This document shows positions 1 through 6,615 of a DNA stretch of 10,623 nucleotides, in pieces. Each line of letters starts with the position of its first letter. Within the stretch, counting starts at the first letter, position 1. Origin of the DNA: Planctomycetia bacterium (GTDB lineage Bacteria; Planctomycetota; UBA11346); assembly GCA_005801395.1 (NCBI GenBank), contig SYDV01000156.1, positions 1 through 10,623 on the forward strand, in the 5' to 3' direction. The position numbers and the translations under genes were made by a program. The notes beneath the pieces are model-generated. The model made no database searches. It worked only from the letters and a program-made list of their open reading frames with translations, and was not told the DNA's origin.

Positions 1-139
1 CGCCGCTTTTGCTCTGCTGATTATCGGGACGACCGTCAGTTATATGCGTGTCCGTCGCCAGAATAGCAAGCGCGCAACCGCCATCGCCACACCAACCCCC
101 GCCACTGTTTCAGCGCTCGAACCGATTGGGGCAATATGA
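1..139 (+). CDS. C-terminal end of a membrane protein (5' truncated)
   Basis: An open frame enters from the left edge (first full codon at position 2) and stops at TGA 137-139, giving 45 residues. It begins with a hydrophobic stretch (AAFALLIIGTTVSYM), followed by a strongly basic segment (RVRRQNSKR) and an Ala/Thr/Pro-rich tail. This is what a last transmembrane helix with a positively charged cytoplasmic tail looks like under the positive-inside rule. Too little is present to name a family. The gene converges on the NPCBM-domain gene with 34 bp between the two stop codons, and no terminator hairpin is visible in that gap. The frame is short, so coding is inferred from the coherent TM-plus-basic-tail composition and could be wrong. 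Confidence 0.5.
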   Translation, partial: AAFALLIIGTTVSYMRVRRQNSKRATAIATPTPATVSALEPIGAI

Positions 140-173
140 AATCTGAATTTCTATCTAGGATTACTATCGCTGA

Positions 174-1313
174 TCATTTCACCGTTATTAAAAACGCATC
201 CGCTAAGACAAAGTGATCGGCGATATCGAAACGTGCGCCGTAATCGACGCGTATTTCCAGTCGTTTTGCGCCAGTCAGATCAAGATCAATTAATTGAGGA
301 CGTTCGCCCCCGCGTACGCTGTCGCGACTCCAGACGACTTTGTCATCGACCAATAAAGACGCCGCACAATCACCTTGGTCTGCAACGAGATCGGCAATAC
401 CCACTGAAGCACGAAAACGAGTATAAGCACCATTTAAATTCCAGCCTAAACGTGCTTGGCTATGAATTGATAAACCATGTTCATAACGCACACCACCAAG
501 TCGTAAGGGACTGCCATCTAAGTTCTTTCCTTGTTGAAATGGCCACACCACGCCAAAAGCACCGGTTTCTTCCTTGAGATCTGGATCTAAATCATTGAGA
601 TAAACACGTCGGCCACCTTCTGTGCGCAAGCGCATTGGCATAAGCACCGCTGTCATATCAATGCTAGGAGCCGCATATAAACCCAGGCCGGTCGCGGTTG
701 GGACTATGCGAAGCGGTGGGTGTAAATCATCCATATGTACCGCTAAACGGACACCTTTTGCCGCTCGCACTGGTACCGCTAAACGGACAGCGCGAATTTG
801 CTCCACGGCTAACTCTAATGGTTTATTGGGGTCAAGTGGGCTCTTAAAAATAATTTTACCTGCCACCAAACCCTCAATACGGCCAGTCAATAAACCACTC
901 TCTAACAACACTTGATCTTCTTTATTGTCTTGGCCAACCATATCTACACCAACGCCCCAGCCACGGATCGCGGTTAAGGGCAATGCAATTTTTCCCAATG
1001 GCCCGGTTAGTAACAAAACGTGATCTTTATCTGCCGACGAAATGGTGGTGACAGGCAACCAACTACCATCAACTAACCACACGCCTAAGCGCTTATTCGC
1101 AGAACCCGTCAGCATGACTCCACTGCCATCGCCCGGTTCAATCCAATCACAATCTGCTAATGCCAAGGTACGACCATTAATTACTGCCTGACCTTTATTA
1201 TTGAACGTCACCCGTTCACCGACGACCACTTGCCCATCTAACGGCATCACTGAAGCGGCCTGGGCCGACGACCACAGACTCCAACAAGCGAGACAAAAAA
1301 GCAGCGTACGCAT
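174..1313 (-). CDS. Secreted NPCBM-domain (putative carbohydrate-binding) protein
   Basis: A 379-residue protein. It starts with a typical Sec signal peptide (MRTLLFCLACWSLWSSAQA, likely cut after AQA), so it is exported. Residues about 25-180 are beta-rich and resemble the 'LLLTGPLGKIALPLTAIRGW' style modules common in PVC secreted proteins. Residues about 270-379 match the NPCBM family: the YEHGLSIHSQARLGWNL entry, then YTRFRASVGI, a DQGDCAASLLVDD strand, LIDLDLTGAKRLEIRVDYG, and the closing DIADHFVLADAFL. NPCBM domains are putative carbohydrate-binding modules usually attached to glycoside hydrolases or found in secreted PVC proteins; no catalytic domain is visible here. Residues VRLAV occur twice 12 residues apart, encoded by an identical 17-bp repeat. 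The start is the first Met in frame and gives the signal peptide directly; no strong ribosome-binding site precedes it. The gene is divergent from the TerB-like gene. Confidence 0.8.
   Translation of the reverse strand: MRTLLFCLACWSLWSSAQAASVMPLDGQVVVGERVTFNNKGQAVINGRTLALADCDWIEPGDGSGVMLTGSANKRLGVWLVDGSWLPVTTISSADKDHVLLLTGPLGKIALPLTAIRGWGVGVDMVGQDNKEDQVLLESGLLTGRIEGLVAGKIIFKSPLDPNKPLELAVEQIRAVRLAVPVRAAKGVRLAVHMDDLHPPLRIVPTATGLGLYAAPSIDMTAVLMPMRLRTEGGRRVYLNDLDPDLKEETGAFGVVWPFQQGKNLDGSPLRLGGVRYEHGLSIHSQARLGWNLNGAYTRFRASVGIADLVADQGDCAASLLVDDKVVWSRDSVRGGERPQLIDLDLTGAKRLEIRVDYGARFDIADHFVLADAFLITVK
737..789. repeat. 17-bp perfect direct repeat inside the NPCBM-protein gene
   Basis: GTACCGCTAAACGGACA occurs at 737-753 and again at 773-789, an offset of 36 bp or exactly 12 codons. 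Both copies encode VRLAV with identical codons on the minus strand. The 19 bp between them are not repeated elsewhere, so this is not a simple whole-unit tandem duplication. Confidence 0.85.
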
Positions 1314-1433
1314 GGCGTGGCACCATAAAGGTGTCCGACGTAATCGAAAGCAGAGAAACGAGTACGCCTCATCACCGAATTGCCTGCGGCTTCCAGCGAT
1401 TGCGTAAAAACATCACCACAAACGATACGCACC

Positions 1434-1838
1434 ATGCCCGGCACTTCGAAATCAGATCATCTTCTCAACTTAGTGTTGGTGGCACGAGCCGACGGCGACA
1501 TGAAACCGATTGAAGTGTTATTCCTTTCGCGAAAACGACATGAGCTTTCTGGCCACATCACCACCCTCGCCGATGCGGTCATTCGTTCGTTTGGCGAAGA
1601 TTTTAAGACCCCCTACGAACTCATCCAGAAGGAGCACGTCTTATTCGATATGATCGTCATGGCGTTAATGGATGGCACTACCGATAGCAAAGAACAAGAA
1701 TTGGTGTTCGCCTACATTGACGCCACGAAACTTGAATCACACCGTATCTCAACCATTATTCGCGATGCGATTAGTCACGCACAACAACAACGCAGCAACA
1801 TAATTGCCGAACTCCATCGCTATCAATTACCACTGTAA
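1434..1838 (+). CDS. TerB-like small helical protein
   Basis: A 134-residue soluble protein, nearly all predicted helix. It shows the two acidic motifs of the TerB/DjlA-N superfamily: residues 17-27 (ARADGDMKPIE, with D20, G21, E27) and residues 77-87 (ALMDGTTDSKE, with D80, G81, E87). In this superfamily these pseudo-repeats form a helical bundle with a proposed metal site; TerB proteins are linked to tellurite resistance and envelope stress, but many stand-alone members have no known role. No other ter gene is nearby, so a tellurite function should not be assumed. ATG 1434 was chosen because the TerB fold begins almost at once (DHLLNLVLVARADG). An in-frame ATG at 1380 would add 18 residues of low-complexity sequence. 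Neither start has a convincing Shine-Dalgarno. The gene converges on the hydrolase gene, with 32 bp between stops. Confidence 0.7.
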   Translation: MPGTSKSDHLLNLVLVARADGDMKPIEVLFLSRKRHELSGHITTLADAVIRSFGEDFKTPYELIQKEHVLFDMIVMALMDGTTDSKEQELVFAYIDATKLESHRISTIIRDAISHAQQQRSNIIAELHRYQLPL

Positions 1839-1870
1839 TTAATAGCAGCCGTAGAGCAGGGTTTAGGCGC

Positions 1871-3166
1871 TTATGATTTAATCATGAACACATCCGGGCC
1901 TTGTTCACGACGAATAATGATGTCAACCAAAAGCGTACGATGTGCGCTGACCACGCTGTGCAGGGCGGACAATGGTATGTGAATTTCCCCAATATCTTTT
2001 TCGGTCAAAGTGCGATAACCAACGCGGCGATTCGCGGTTTTCCCATCGGCTGAGAGAATAAACACGGGATGCGCGGTTAAGCTGACATGCATTTCGCTTT
2101 GTGCATCCTTAATCCATGAATCAAATTTATCGCAATTAATCATCAACGAACGGTAGGCCGCGTTATCGCTATAGGTATGGACACTGGCGAGCACTTGTTT
2201 TTGAAATGACACGAACGATTTGCCGTCTTTGTCCGAGTCTAAAGTAAATTCAATCAGGTAATCCTTAATGTCAGCACCATGATCATCACGCAAACGAATG
2301 ACGGTATTTTGATAACGACCATCTGCGGCTGCTTGTGTGGTTGCCAACTCTGTTGCATAGGTGGCAAAGGTTTTATCAGTTACATTTAATGCTTTTTCTA
2401 ACCACGTCATGGCAACATCGTCGGTACAGACACTGGCATGCGTCAGGCCTGACATGACACCAAAGGCAACTTCCGCCTTGGATTTTTGCAGAGTCATTTT
2501 TGGGTTTTTCGGATTGCGATAATCCAAGGTCACTTTGTCGCACGGTAGCCGTGCGGTGCTAACATACACGGTGCCATCACTGCCGTCTTCATTCACCAAC
2601 GCCCGTAAACCGCGATAGCCCGTGTCGCCCACCAGCACCGTAGTCAACATCCCACCGATTCCCCACGGTGACTGTCCTTTTTGCAACAGATCGGCTTCGG
2701 CTAATCCCCATGAATATGGGCTCGCCATTTCTAGTGCTTTGAGCACCAACGTCCCAGTTTCAAACCAGCTATTCCAACCTTTTGCCACGCGACCAACTAA
2801 ACTACGGCCTTTATGCGCCAAAGGCGATCCGAAATTAGCAGGAGCCAGCATACCAAAACGATAAATTGGATTGGTGCGGCTAGTGAATCCCTGACGGCGT
2901 ACCCATTCGCGCACCACTAAGGCACCGGTCGAATGCACGACAATATCGACCGAACGTCGAGTGCGTGGTAATTTATGCTCCGTCCAAGCGCGGTCCATTG
3001 CTTCTGCCACGTCTGATATAGACACGCTATCATCAAGCGAAATCCAATCGGCGAGAAATAATTCCTGCGTTGGTCGCTGCGTCCGCGCTTCCAATGAAGC
3101 TTTTAATCCAATGAAGCTCTCACTGGTATCGCTCCAACCGTGAATGATAATAATGGGATTGCTCAT
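1871..3166 (-). CDS. Lipase/esterase-like alpha/beta hydrolase with C-terminal beta domain
   Basis: A 431-residue protein with no signal peptide, so probably cytoplasmic. Residues 5-11 (IIIIHGW) are the beta-strand and HG oxyanion region of alpha/beta hydrolases. The nucleophile elbow is VVHSTGALV with Ser79. The first Gly of the usual GxSxG is Val77 here. Downstream is LAPANFGSPLA (108-117), typical of lipases that act on acyl esters. Candidate acid and base are Asp197 in NEDGSDGTV and His243 in GLTHASV. Residues about 285-431 form a beta-rich C-terminal extension of unknown role (IRLRDDHGADIKDYLIEFTLDSD onward). The ATG at 3164-3166 has a good GGAGG (3172-3176, five-base spacing). It lies 119 bp downstream of the lipoprotein gene on the same strand, so co-transcription is possible but not obvious. 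The substrate is unknown; a triacylglycerol or phospholipid esterase is the best guess. Confidence 0.7.
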   Translation of the reverse strand: MSNPIIIIHGWSDTSESFIGLKASLEARTQRPTQELFLADWISLDDSVSISDVAEAMDRAWTEHKLPRTRRSVDIVVHSTGALVVREWVRRQGFTSRTNPIYRFGMLAPANFGSPLAHKGRSLVGRVAKGWNSWFETGTLVLKALEMASPYSWGLAEADLLQKGQSPWGIGGMLTTVLVGDTGYRGLRALVNEDGSDGTVYVSTARLPCDKVTLDYRNPKNPKMTLQKSKAEVAFGVMSGLTHASVCTDDVAMTWLEKALNVTDKTFATYATELATTQAAADGRYQNTVIRLRDDHGADIKDYLIEFTLDSDKDGKSFVSFQKQVLASVHTYSDNAAYRSLMINCDKFDSWIKDAQSEMHVSLTAHPVFILSADGKTANRRVGYRTLTEKDIGEIHIPLSALHSVVSAHRTLLVDIIIRREQGPDVFMIKS

Positions 3167-3285
3167 AACCGCCTCCGTGCGTAGCCGAGGTCGTAATCAA
3201 TATCGGTTTCATCGCAAGCAACAGTCTAGGCCCATGTAGAGAACCGCGTATTTCACCATTTAATTGAATCTAAATTGTTTTTTGC

Positions 3286-4275
3286 TTATTTAGCTTCTTT
3301 TGATTCTGTTGCCTTAGGTACACCAACGGTGAGCAAGGCGCGCAATGATTCGGGCGTCATTTCTACCGCCATAATCGTGCGGTTGGGACCGGGCCCGAGC
3401 AAAGCGATATGTGGATTTTTGGCCGGCAATTTCCAGGCCTTCGACCATTCACCCGCATTTCCACCGTTATTTGGGTTGGCCCATAATAAATCAATTTCGC
3501 TCGCACGTGGCAAACTACGAACGCGTGTCGTTGCGCTCAGTAAATTTGCATCATATGTCACACAGACAATACGGCGTTCGCCGACAGGTAAAATAGCCAT
3601 CGCATCTAAATAACGTTGAATGAGAAATAAGGCCTGATCATCCAACGCATCGATAAATAAATAAAATAGCCATGGCTCTGAACGTTTGCTAACTGGTTCG
3701 TCCGGCCCACCGGTCAAATTATTACTAACCACTTTCGGCGCAGCTGAGCCCACCGTTTCATGAAAGATGACGAGATCCAACACAGGAGAAAATTCAGGGA
3801 TGCGTTCCACCAACTGCACCGCCATGGCCCGCGCTTCGTTTACGCGCCCTTGGCGTAAACGCACCATAACGCGCAAGCGATCTCCAGCGGATTTTAGCGC
3901 CGGAGATGACAATCCCGCTAATTGATTAAGCAATTGATCAACACCAGCCGCTTCCTGATAGGTGAAGCGCCAATTTGCCAAATAATAAAGAGCTTTATTT
4001 TCTAATCGTGTTTCTGCTGCGGCAACTACCGCTTGTTCTAAGCGTGGCCCCATCGCCGATTCATAGGCGTGACGCTCTACCGGAGGCATGCCACCGGCGC
4101 GCTGTAGATCACTTTCAATTGAGGACAATTGCGCTTCAGCCGCATCCAATTTTGTCCGATCAACCGGTGCCGGATTCATTGATTCTTTCAATGTCGGGCT
4201 GCGATTCGAATCGAGACACCCAGACAAAGAAACACCTACCAGCATCAACAACCATAAGCGAGAGCGCACGTGCAT
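3286..4275 (-). CDS. Lipoprotein with helical N-domain and degenerate thioredoxin-like C-domain
   Basis: A 329-residue protein. The N-terminus is a lipoprotein signal (RLWLLMLVGVSLSGC) with lipobox LSGC and lipidated Cys20, so it should be anchored in a membrane facing the periplasm. Residues about 40-165 are helical and Ala/Leu-rich, TPR-like in feel (ALYYLANWRFTYQEAA; VRLRQGRVNEARAMAVQLVE). Residues about 200-316 have the strand-helix order of a thioredoxin/TlpA-like fold: WLFYLFIDA, a long helix, RRIVCVTYDAN, then GGNAGEWSKAWKLPAKNPHIALLGPGP, where Pro288 could be the cis-Pro, and NRTIMAVEMTPESLRALL at the end. The redox CxxC is absent, so this would be a non-catalytic version. The thioredoxin assignment is inference by eye. 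No clear ribosome-binding site precedes the ATG; a GTG at codon 3 is an alternative. It follows the AraC gene after 146 bp containing a candidate terminator. Confidence 0.6.
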   Translation of the reverse strand: MHVRSRLWLLMLVGVSLSGCLDSNRSPTLKESMNPAPVDRTKLDAAEAQLSSIESDLQRAGGMPPVERHAYESAMGPRLEQAVVAAAETRLENKALYYLANWRFTYQEAAGVDQLLNQLAGLSSPALKSAGDRLRVMVRLRQGRVNEARAMAVQLVERIPEFSPVLDLVIFHETVGSAAPKVVSNNLTGGPDEPVSKRSEPWLFYLFIDALDDQALFLIQRYLDAMAILPVGERRIVCVTYDANLLSATTRVRSLPRASEIDLLWANPNNGGNAGEWSKAWKLPAKNPHIALLGPGPNRTIMAVEMTPESLRALLTVGVPKATESKEAK

Positions 4276-4368
4276 GGGGCGCAGTATGGAAAGGACTAGC
4301 GCTGGGCCAAGCCCCTCTGTTTACCCCAGCTGTTCGTGTCGACAGCCGACTATTGGCCATTACACCGC

Positions 4369-4399
4369 AAAAAAACAGGCTCGGGCTCTACGCCATGCC
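4369..4399 (-). terminator. Candidate Rho-independent terminator after the AraC gene
   Basis: Read on the minus strand, a GC-rich imperfect hairpin (GGCATGGC, short loop, GCCCGAGCC, with an AT/CGA internal bulge) is followed by TG and then seven Ts. It lies 22 bp past the AraC stop, where the operon would end before the lipoprotein gene. The stem is two 3-bp GC blocks rather than one long helix, so this is only a moderate candidate. Confidence 0.35.
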
Positions 4400-4421
4400 A
4401 CACACAAAATTGCTGGATCCC

Positions 4422-5315
4422 TTAAGCAATAAACTTACTCGGCTCCACGTTGATTGAGATGGCACCGCGACGCTGATATTCACGCGGGGCGCAGCCGACA
4501 CGACGATGGAATAGACGGCTAAAATAATGTAGATTGGCAAAGCCACATTGCTCAGCGACCTGTTTCACCGCCAACGTCGTATTATTCAACAGCAGACGAG
4601 CTTTATCGATGCGCGCACGAATTAAATCTTCGGTTGGACTGACCGAAAAAAAGTTAGTGAATAACGTCGCAAACCGAGATTCACTTAGATGAACGCGTTC
4701 AGCCATTTCAGTTACGCTCCAGCGTTGTCGTAACTCGTTATGCATGTGCTGACGTAATGCGATAAATTTTTCGCGCATTTCGCTTTGTTGAGGTGATAAT
4801 AAAATACTATTTGGCTGCTGACAACGACGCGAAAGGTTTACTAATAATTCACCTACCAATAAAGCACGCGCGGCGCTCGCAAATGGATCAGAGCTTAGTT
4901 TTTCACGGCGCATGTCACTTATTAATGATGGGACGAAATCGAGGCCGCCTAAATGCAGGGTCGTATTCACGGGAATACGAAAACGCTCCACCATTGCTGC
5001 CGCTGATTCGCCGCCGAAATGACACCAATGATGACGAAAACCCGCGTTTACCCCGCGATACCATTGATGAAAACCTGGGGCATAGAGCATACACGAACCA
5101 GCAGGCGCTTCATTGAGGCCTGCGGCAGAGCGAATTTGAATGGCGGTTTGAAAATGGAGAAAAAGATAATCACCAGAACCTTGTGGGCGATTAATACAAA
5201 AATGTTGGTCGTGCACCACCGACACGTCGGCTCGCGGCACATCGACATCTAGCGTAAATGATCCGCGCACGGGTACGGACGCTGGGGTTATCACCTGTGG
5301 TTCACATAACAACAT
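4422..5315 (-). CDS. AraC-family transcriptional regulator
   Basis: A 297-residue cytoplasmic DNA-binding protein. Residues about 15-110 are a cupin-like ligand-sensing domain (DYLFLHFQTAIQIRSAAG, then PAGSCMLYAPGFHQWY, then FRHHWCHFGG), as in sugar-responsive AraC proteins. Residues about 190-283 are the double helix-turn-helix: first HTH at about 199-220 (WSVTEMAERVHLSESRFATLF), second at about 248-270 (VKQVAEQCGFANLHYFSRLF), closing with FHRRVGCAPREYQRRG, the AraC signature. The start at 5315 is set by a GGAGG at 5324-5328 with eight-base spacing. An upstream in-frame ATG at 5444 would add 43 residues and run into the end of the cytochrome gene. It follows that gene by 53 bp on the same strand and is the last gene of the putative redox operon, so it is a good candidate for the local regulator. 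The ligand is unknown. Confidence 0.9.
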   Translation of the reverse strand: MLLCEPQVITPASVPVRGSFTLDVDVPRADVSVVHDQHFCINRPQGSGDYLFLHFQTAIQIRSAAGLNEAPAGSCMLYAPGFHQWYRGVNAGFRHHWCHFGGESAAAMVERFRIPVNTTLHLGGLDFVPSLISDMRREKLSSDPFASAARALLVGELLVNLSRRCQQPNSILLSPQQSEMREKFIALRQHMHNELRQRWSVTEMAERVHLSESRFATLFTNFFSVSPTEDLIRARIDKARLLLNNTTLAVKQVAEQCGFANLHYFSRLFHRRVGCAPREYQRRGAISINVEPSKFIA

Positions 5316-5323
5316 AATCGATA

Positions 5324-5328
5324 CCTCC
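5324..5328 (-). promoter_or_regulatory. Shine-Dalgarno fixing the AraC start
   Basis: GGAGG on the minus strand, eight bases before the ATG at 5313-5315. It supports the shorter AraC protein over the longer frame starting at 5444, which has no comparable site. Confidence 0.75.
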
Positions 5329-5368
5329 GAATATCGTAAAAAAATAGACAGCCTGAATGATCTGTTAG

Positions 5369-6565
5369 TTAATTGCTTGGTGAGTCGAGTGGCCCAATAC
5401 CTTGGAAATAACTGATAAAATCTGCGAGCTGCGCCGTGGTCCACGAACGAAATAAGCCATTAGGCATAGTCGATCGCGCGCTGGTTTCATAAGTTTTTAT
5501 TTCACTCTTGAGCACCATAAATAACCCGCTTTCATTTTGTAATGAGTAATAACCGGCGGTATCTTCTCGCTGCATACCAATAACCACACGGCCATCCTTC
5601 ATGCGTGCGATCATGTAATGCTGATCGCCACCCATAATGGCCGAAGGATCGAGTACGTTTTTTAAGGTCCAATCTAAGTCAGGTCGATTTAATCCCGTTA
5701 ATTCTGGTCCAAGCGTACCTTTGCCGCCCCATAATATATGGCATTGCGCGCACGTTTGTTCAAAAAGCGCCTTGCCACGCGCGCGATCACCAGCCGCAAC
5801 AACCGCAGGCGACAAGATGATTTTCAGTCGCTCTACTTCCTCGAGTGAATCTGGGTGCACGCCAGTGGTGTTTTTTTCAATAAATACCGTGATCTTATCA
5901 TCGTTTAATGACGCTAATTGACGGATTGTAGACGCCGTCAGATCAGATAACGGTATTTGTTTTGCCGTCACTGCCGTAATTAATGCCTGACTAGACGAAA
6001 CACGGCTAGCTAAGGTCTGCAACGCATCGCGGCGCTCTTCTGTTGACCATGATTTATAACCATTCAGTAACCTGGTGGATATCGCGGGGTCTTCATATTC
6101 GCCAAGCGCACGCAGCGCCAGCGGACGCATGTCTACGTCTTCTAACAAACGAATGAGATCAACCGACAAACCAACAGCATGAACATGCAATAATGCTTTT
6201 AATGCGCGGCGACGTTCCGCAATTGGCGCAGCCTTATCGTGCAAAATCGTTGTCAGAGCAGGAATTGCCTGAGGATCAGAATAAATAGCCGCTAAATAAT
6301 AGGCATACGTGCGCACCGCCGGTAATTCACTGCGCTGCAATACTGGCGACAACGTACTCCACACTCCCGGTGCCACGCTCTGACGTACACCAGATAAACC
6401 TTGCGCCACTCCTGCCAGCAAACTGCGTTGCAAATCGGCGTCAACGCTCGCCACTTCCCCTAATAATTCCGCCGTTGCTGAATCAACTCCCGCAGGTTCC
6501 GCAGAATAAACACTTATCGACAAAGATATAGCCAACGCAGCTGCGCCAAGCAGTCGATGATTCAT
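5369..6565 (-). CDS. Exported HEAT-repeat plus c-type cytochrome protein (PVC heme-binding type)
   Basis: Taken from ATG 6565 this is 398 residues with a clean signal peptide (MNHRLLGAAALAISLSIS, likely cut near VYSA), so it is periplasmic. Residues about 40-250 are HEAT-like helical pairs (VRTYAYYLAAIYSDPQAIPAL; RRRALKALLHVHA). Residues about 258-390 are the cytochrome: GKALFEQTCAQCH with CxxCH at 272-276 for covalent heme, LGPELTGLNR after it, and Met367 in TMPNG as likely distal ligand. This matches the Pirellula/Verrucomicrobium-type heme-binding domain, usually fused to a dehydrogenase propeller. Expected role: accept electrons from the protein encoded just upstream. A start at 6619 would make an ATGA overlap with the upstream stop and add 18 residues (MRFFYVPKPFRMGRKILT) before the signal peptide. 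That suits translational coupling but gives an oddly long signal n-region. An AGGA precedes 6565, though at a long spacing of about 11 bases. Confidence 0.85.
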   Translation of the reverse strand: MNHRLLGAAALAISLSISVYSAEPAGVDSATAELLGEVASVDADLQRSLLAGVAQGLSGVRQSVAPGVWSTLSPVLQRSELPAVRTYAYYLAAIYSDPQAIPALTTILHDKAAPIAERRRALKALLHVHAVGLSVDLIRLLEDVDMRPLALRALGEYEDPAISTRLLNGYKSWSTEERRDALQTLASRVSSSQALITAVTAKQIPLSDLTASTIRQLASLNDDKITVFIEKNTTGVHPDSLEEVERLKIILSPAVVAAGDRARGKALFEQTCAQCHILWGGKGTLGPELTGLNRPDLDWTLKNVLDPSAIMGGDQHYMIARMKDGRVVIGMQREDTAGYYSLQNESGLFMVLKSEIKTYETSARSTMPNGLFRSWTTAQLADFISYFQGIGPLDSPSN

Positions 6566-6615
6566 GGTTAGGATTTTCCTTCCCATACGAAACGGTTTTG
6601 GAACATAAAAAAATC

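Noticed and set aside
1380..1410. Promoter-like TTGCCT and TAAAAA before the TerB-like gene
   Set aside because: Spacing is 19 bp and both boxes are weak; not distinguishable from background.
1247..1444. Small minus-strand frame across the divergent 1314-1433 gap
   Set aside because: It overlaps two better supported genes in other frames and has no recognisable domain or ribosome site.
4297..4313. Small GGGC-CAA-GCCC hairpin upstream of the lipoprotein gene
   Set aside because: Only four base pairs with a three-base loop and no T-run or overlap with a ribosome site.
4160..4457. Several short frames around the lipoprotein start and the AraC end
   Set aside because: They are antisense or alternate-frame readings of the lipoprotein and AraC genes, with no domain content.
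5338..5367. Possible terminator between the cytochrome and AraC genes (ACAG...CTGT followed by a T-run on the minus strand)
   Set aside because: The stem is only four base pairs with a ten-base loop; too weak to call a terminator, and the T-run may simply be AT-rich spacer.
5316..5444. Longer AraC start at 5444
   Set aside because: It overlaps the end of the cytochrome gene, adds 43 residues unlike AraC sensor domains, and lacks a ribosome site, whereas 5315 has GGAGG at good spacing.
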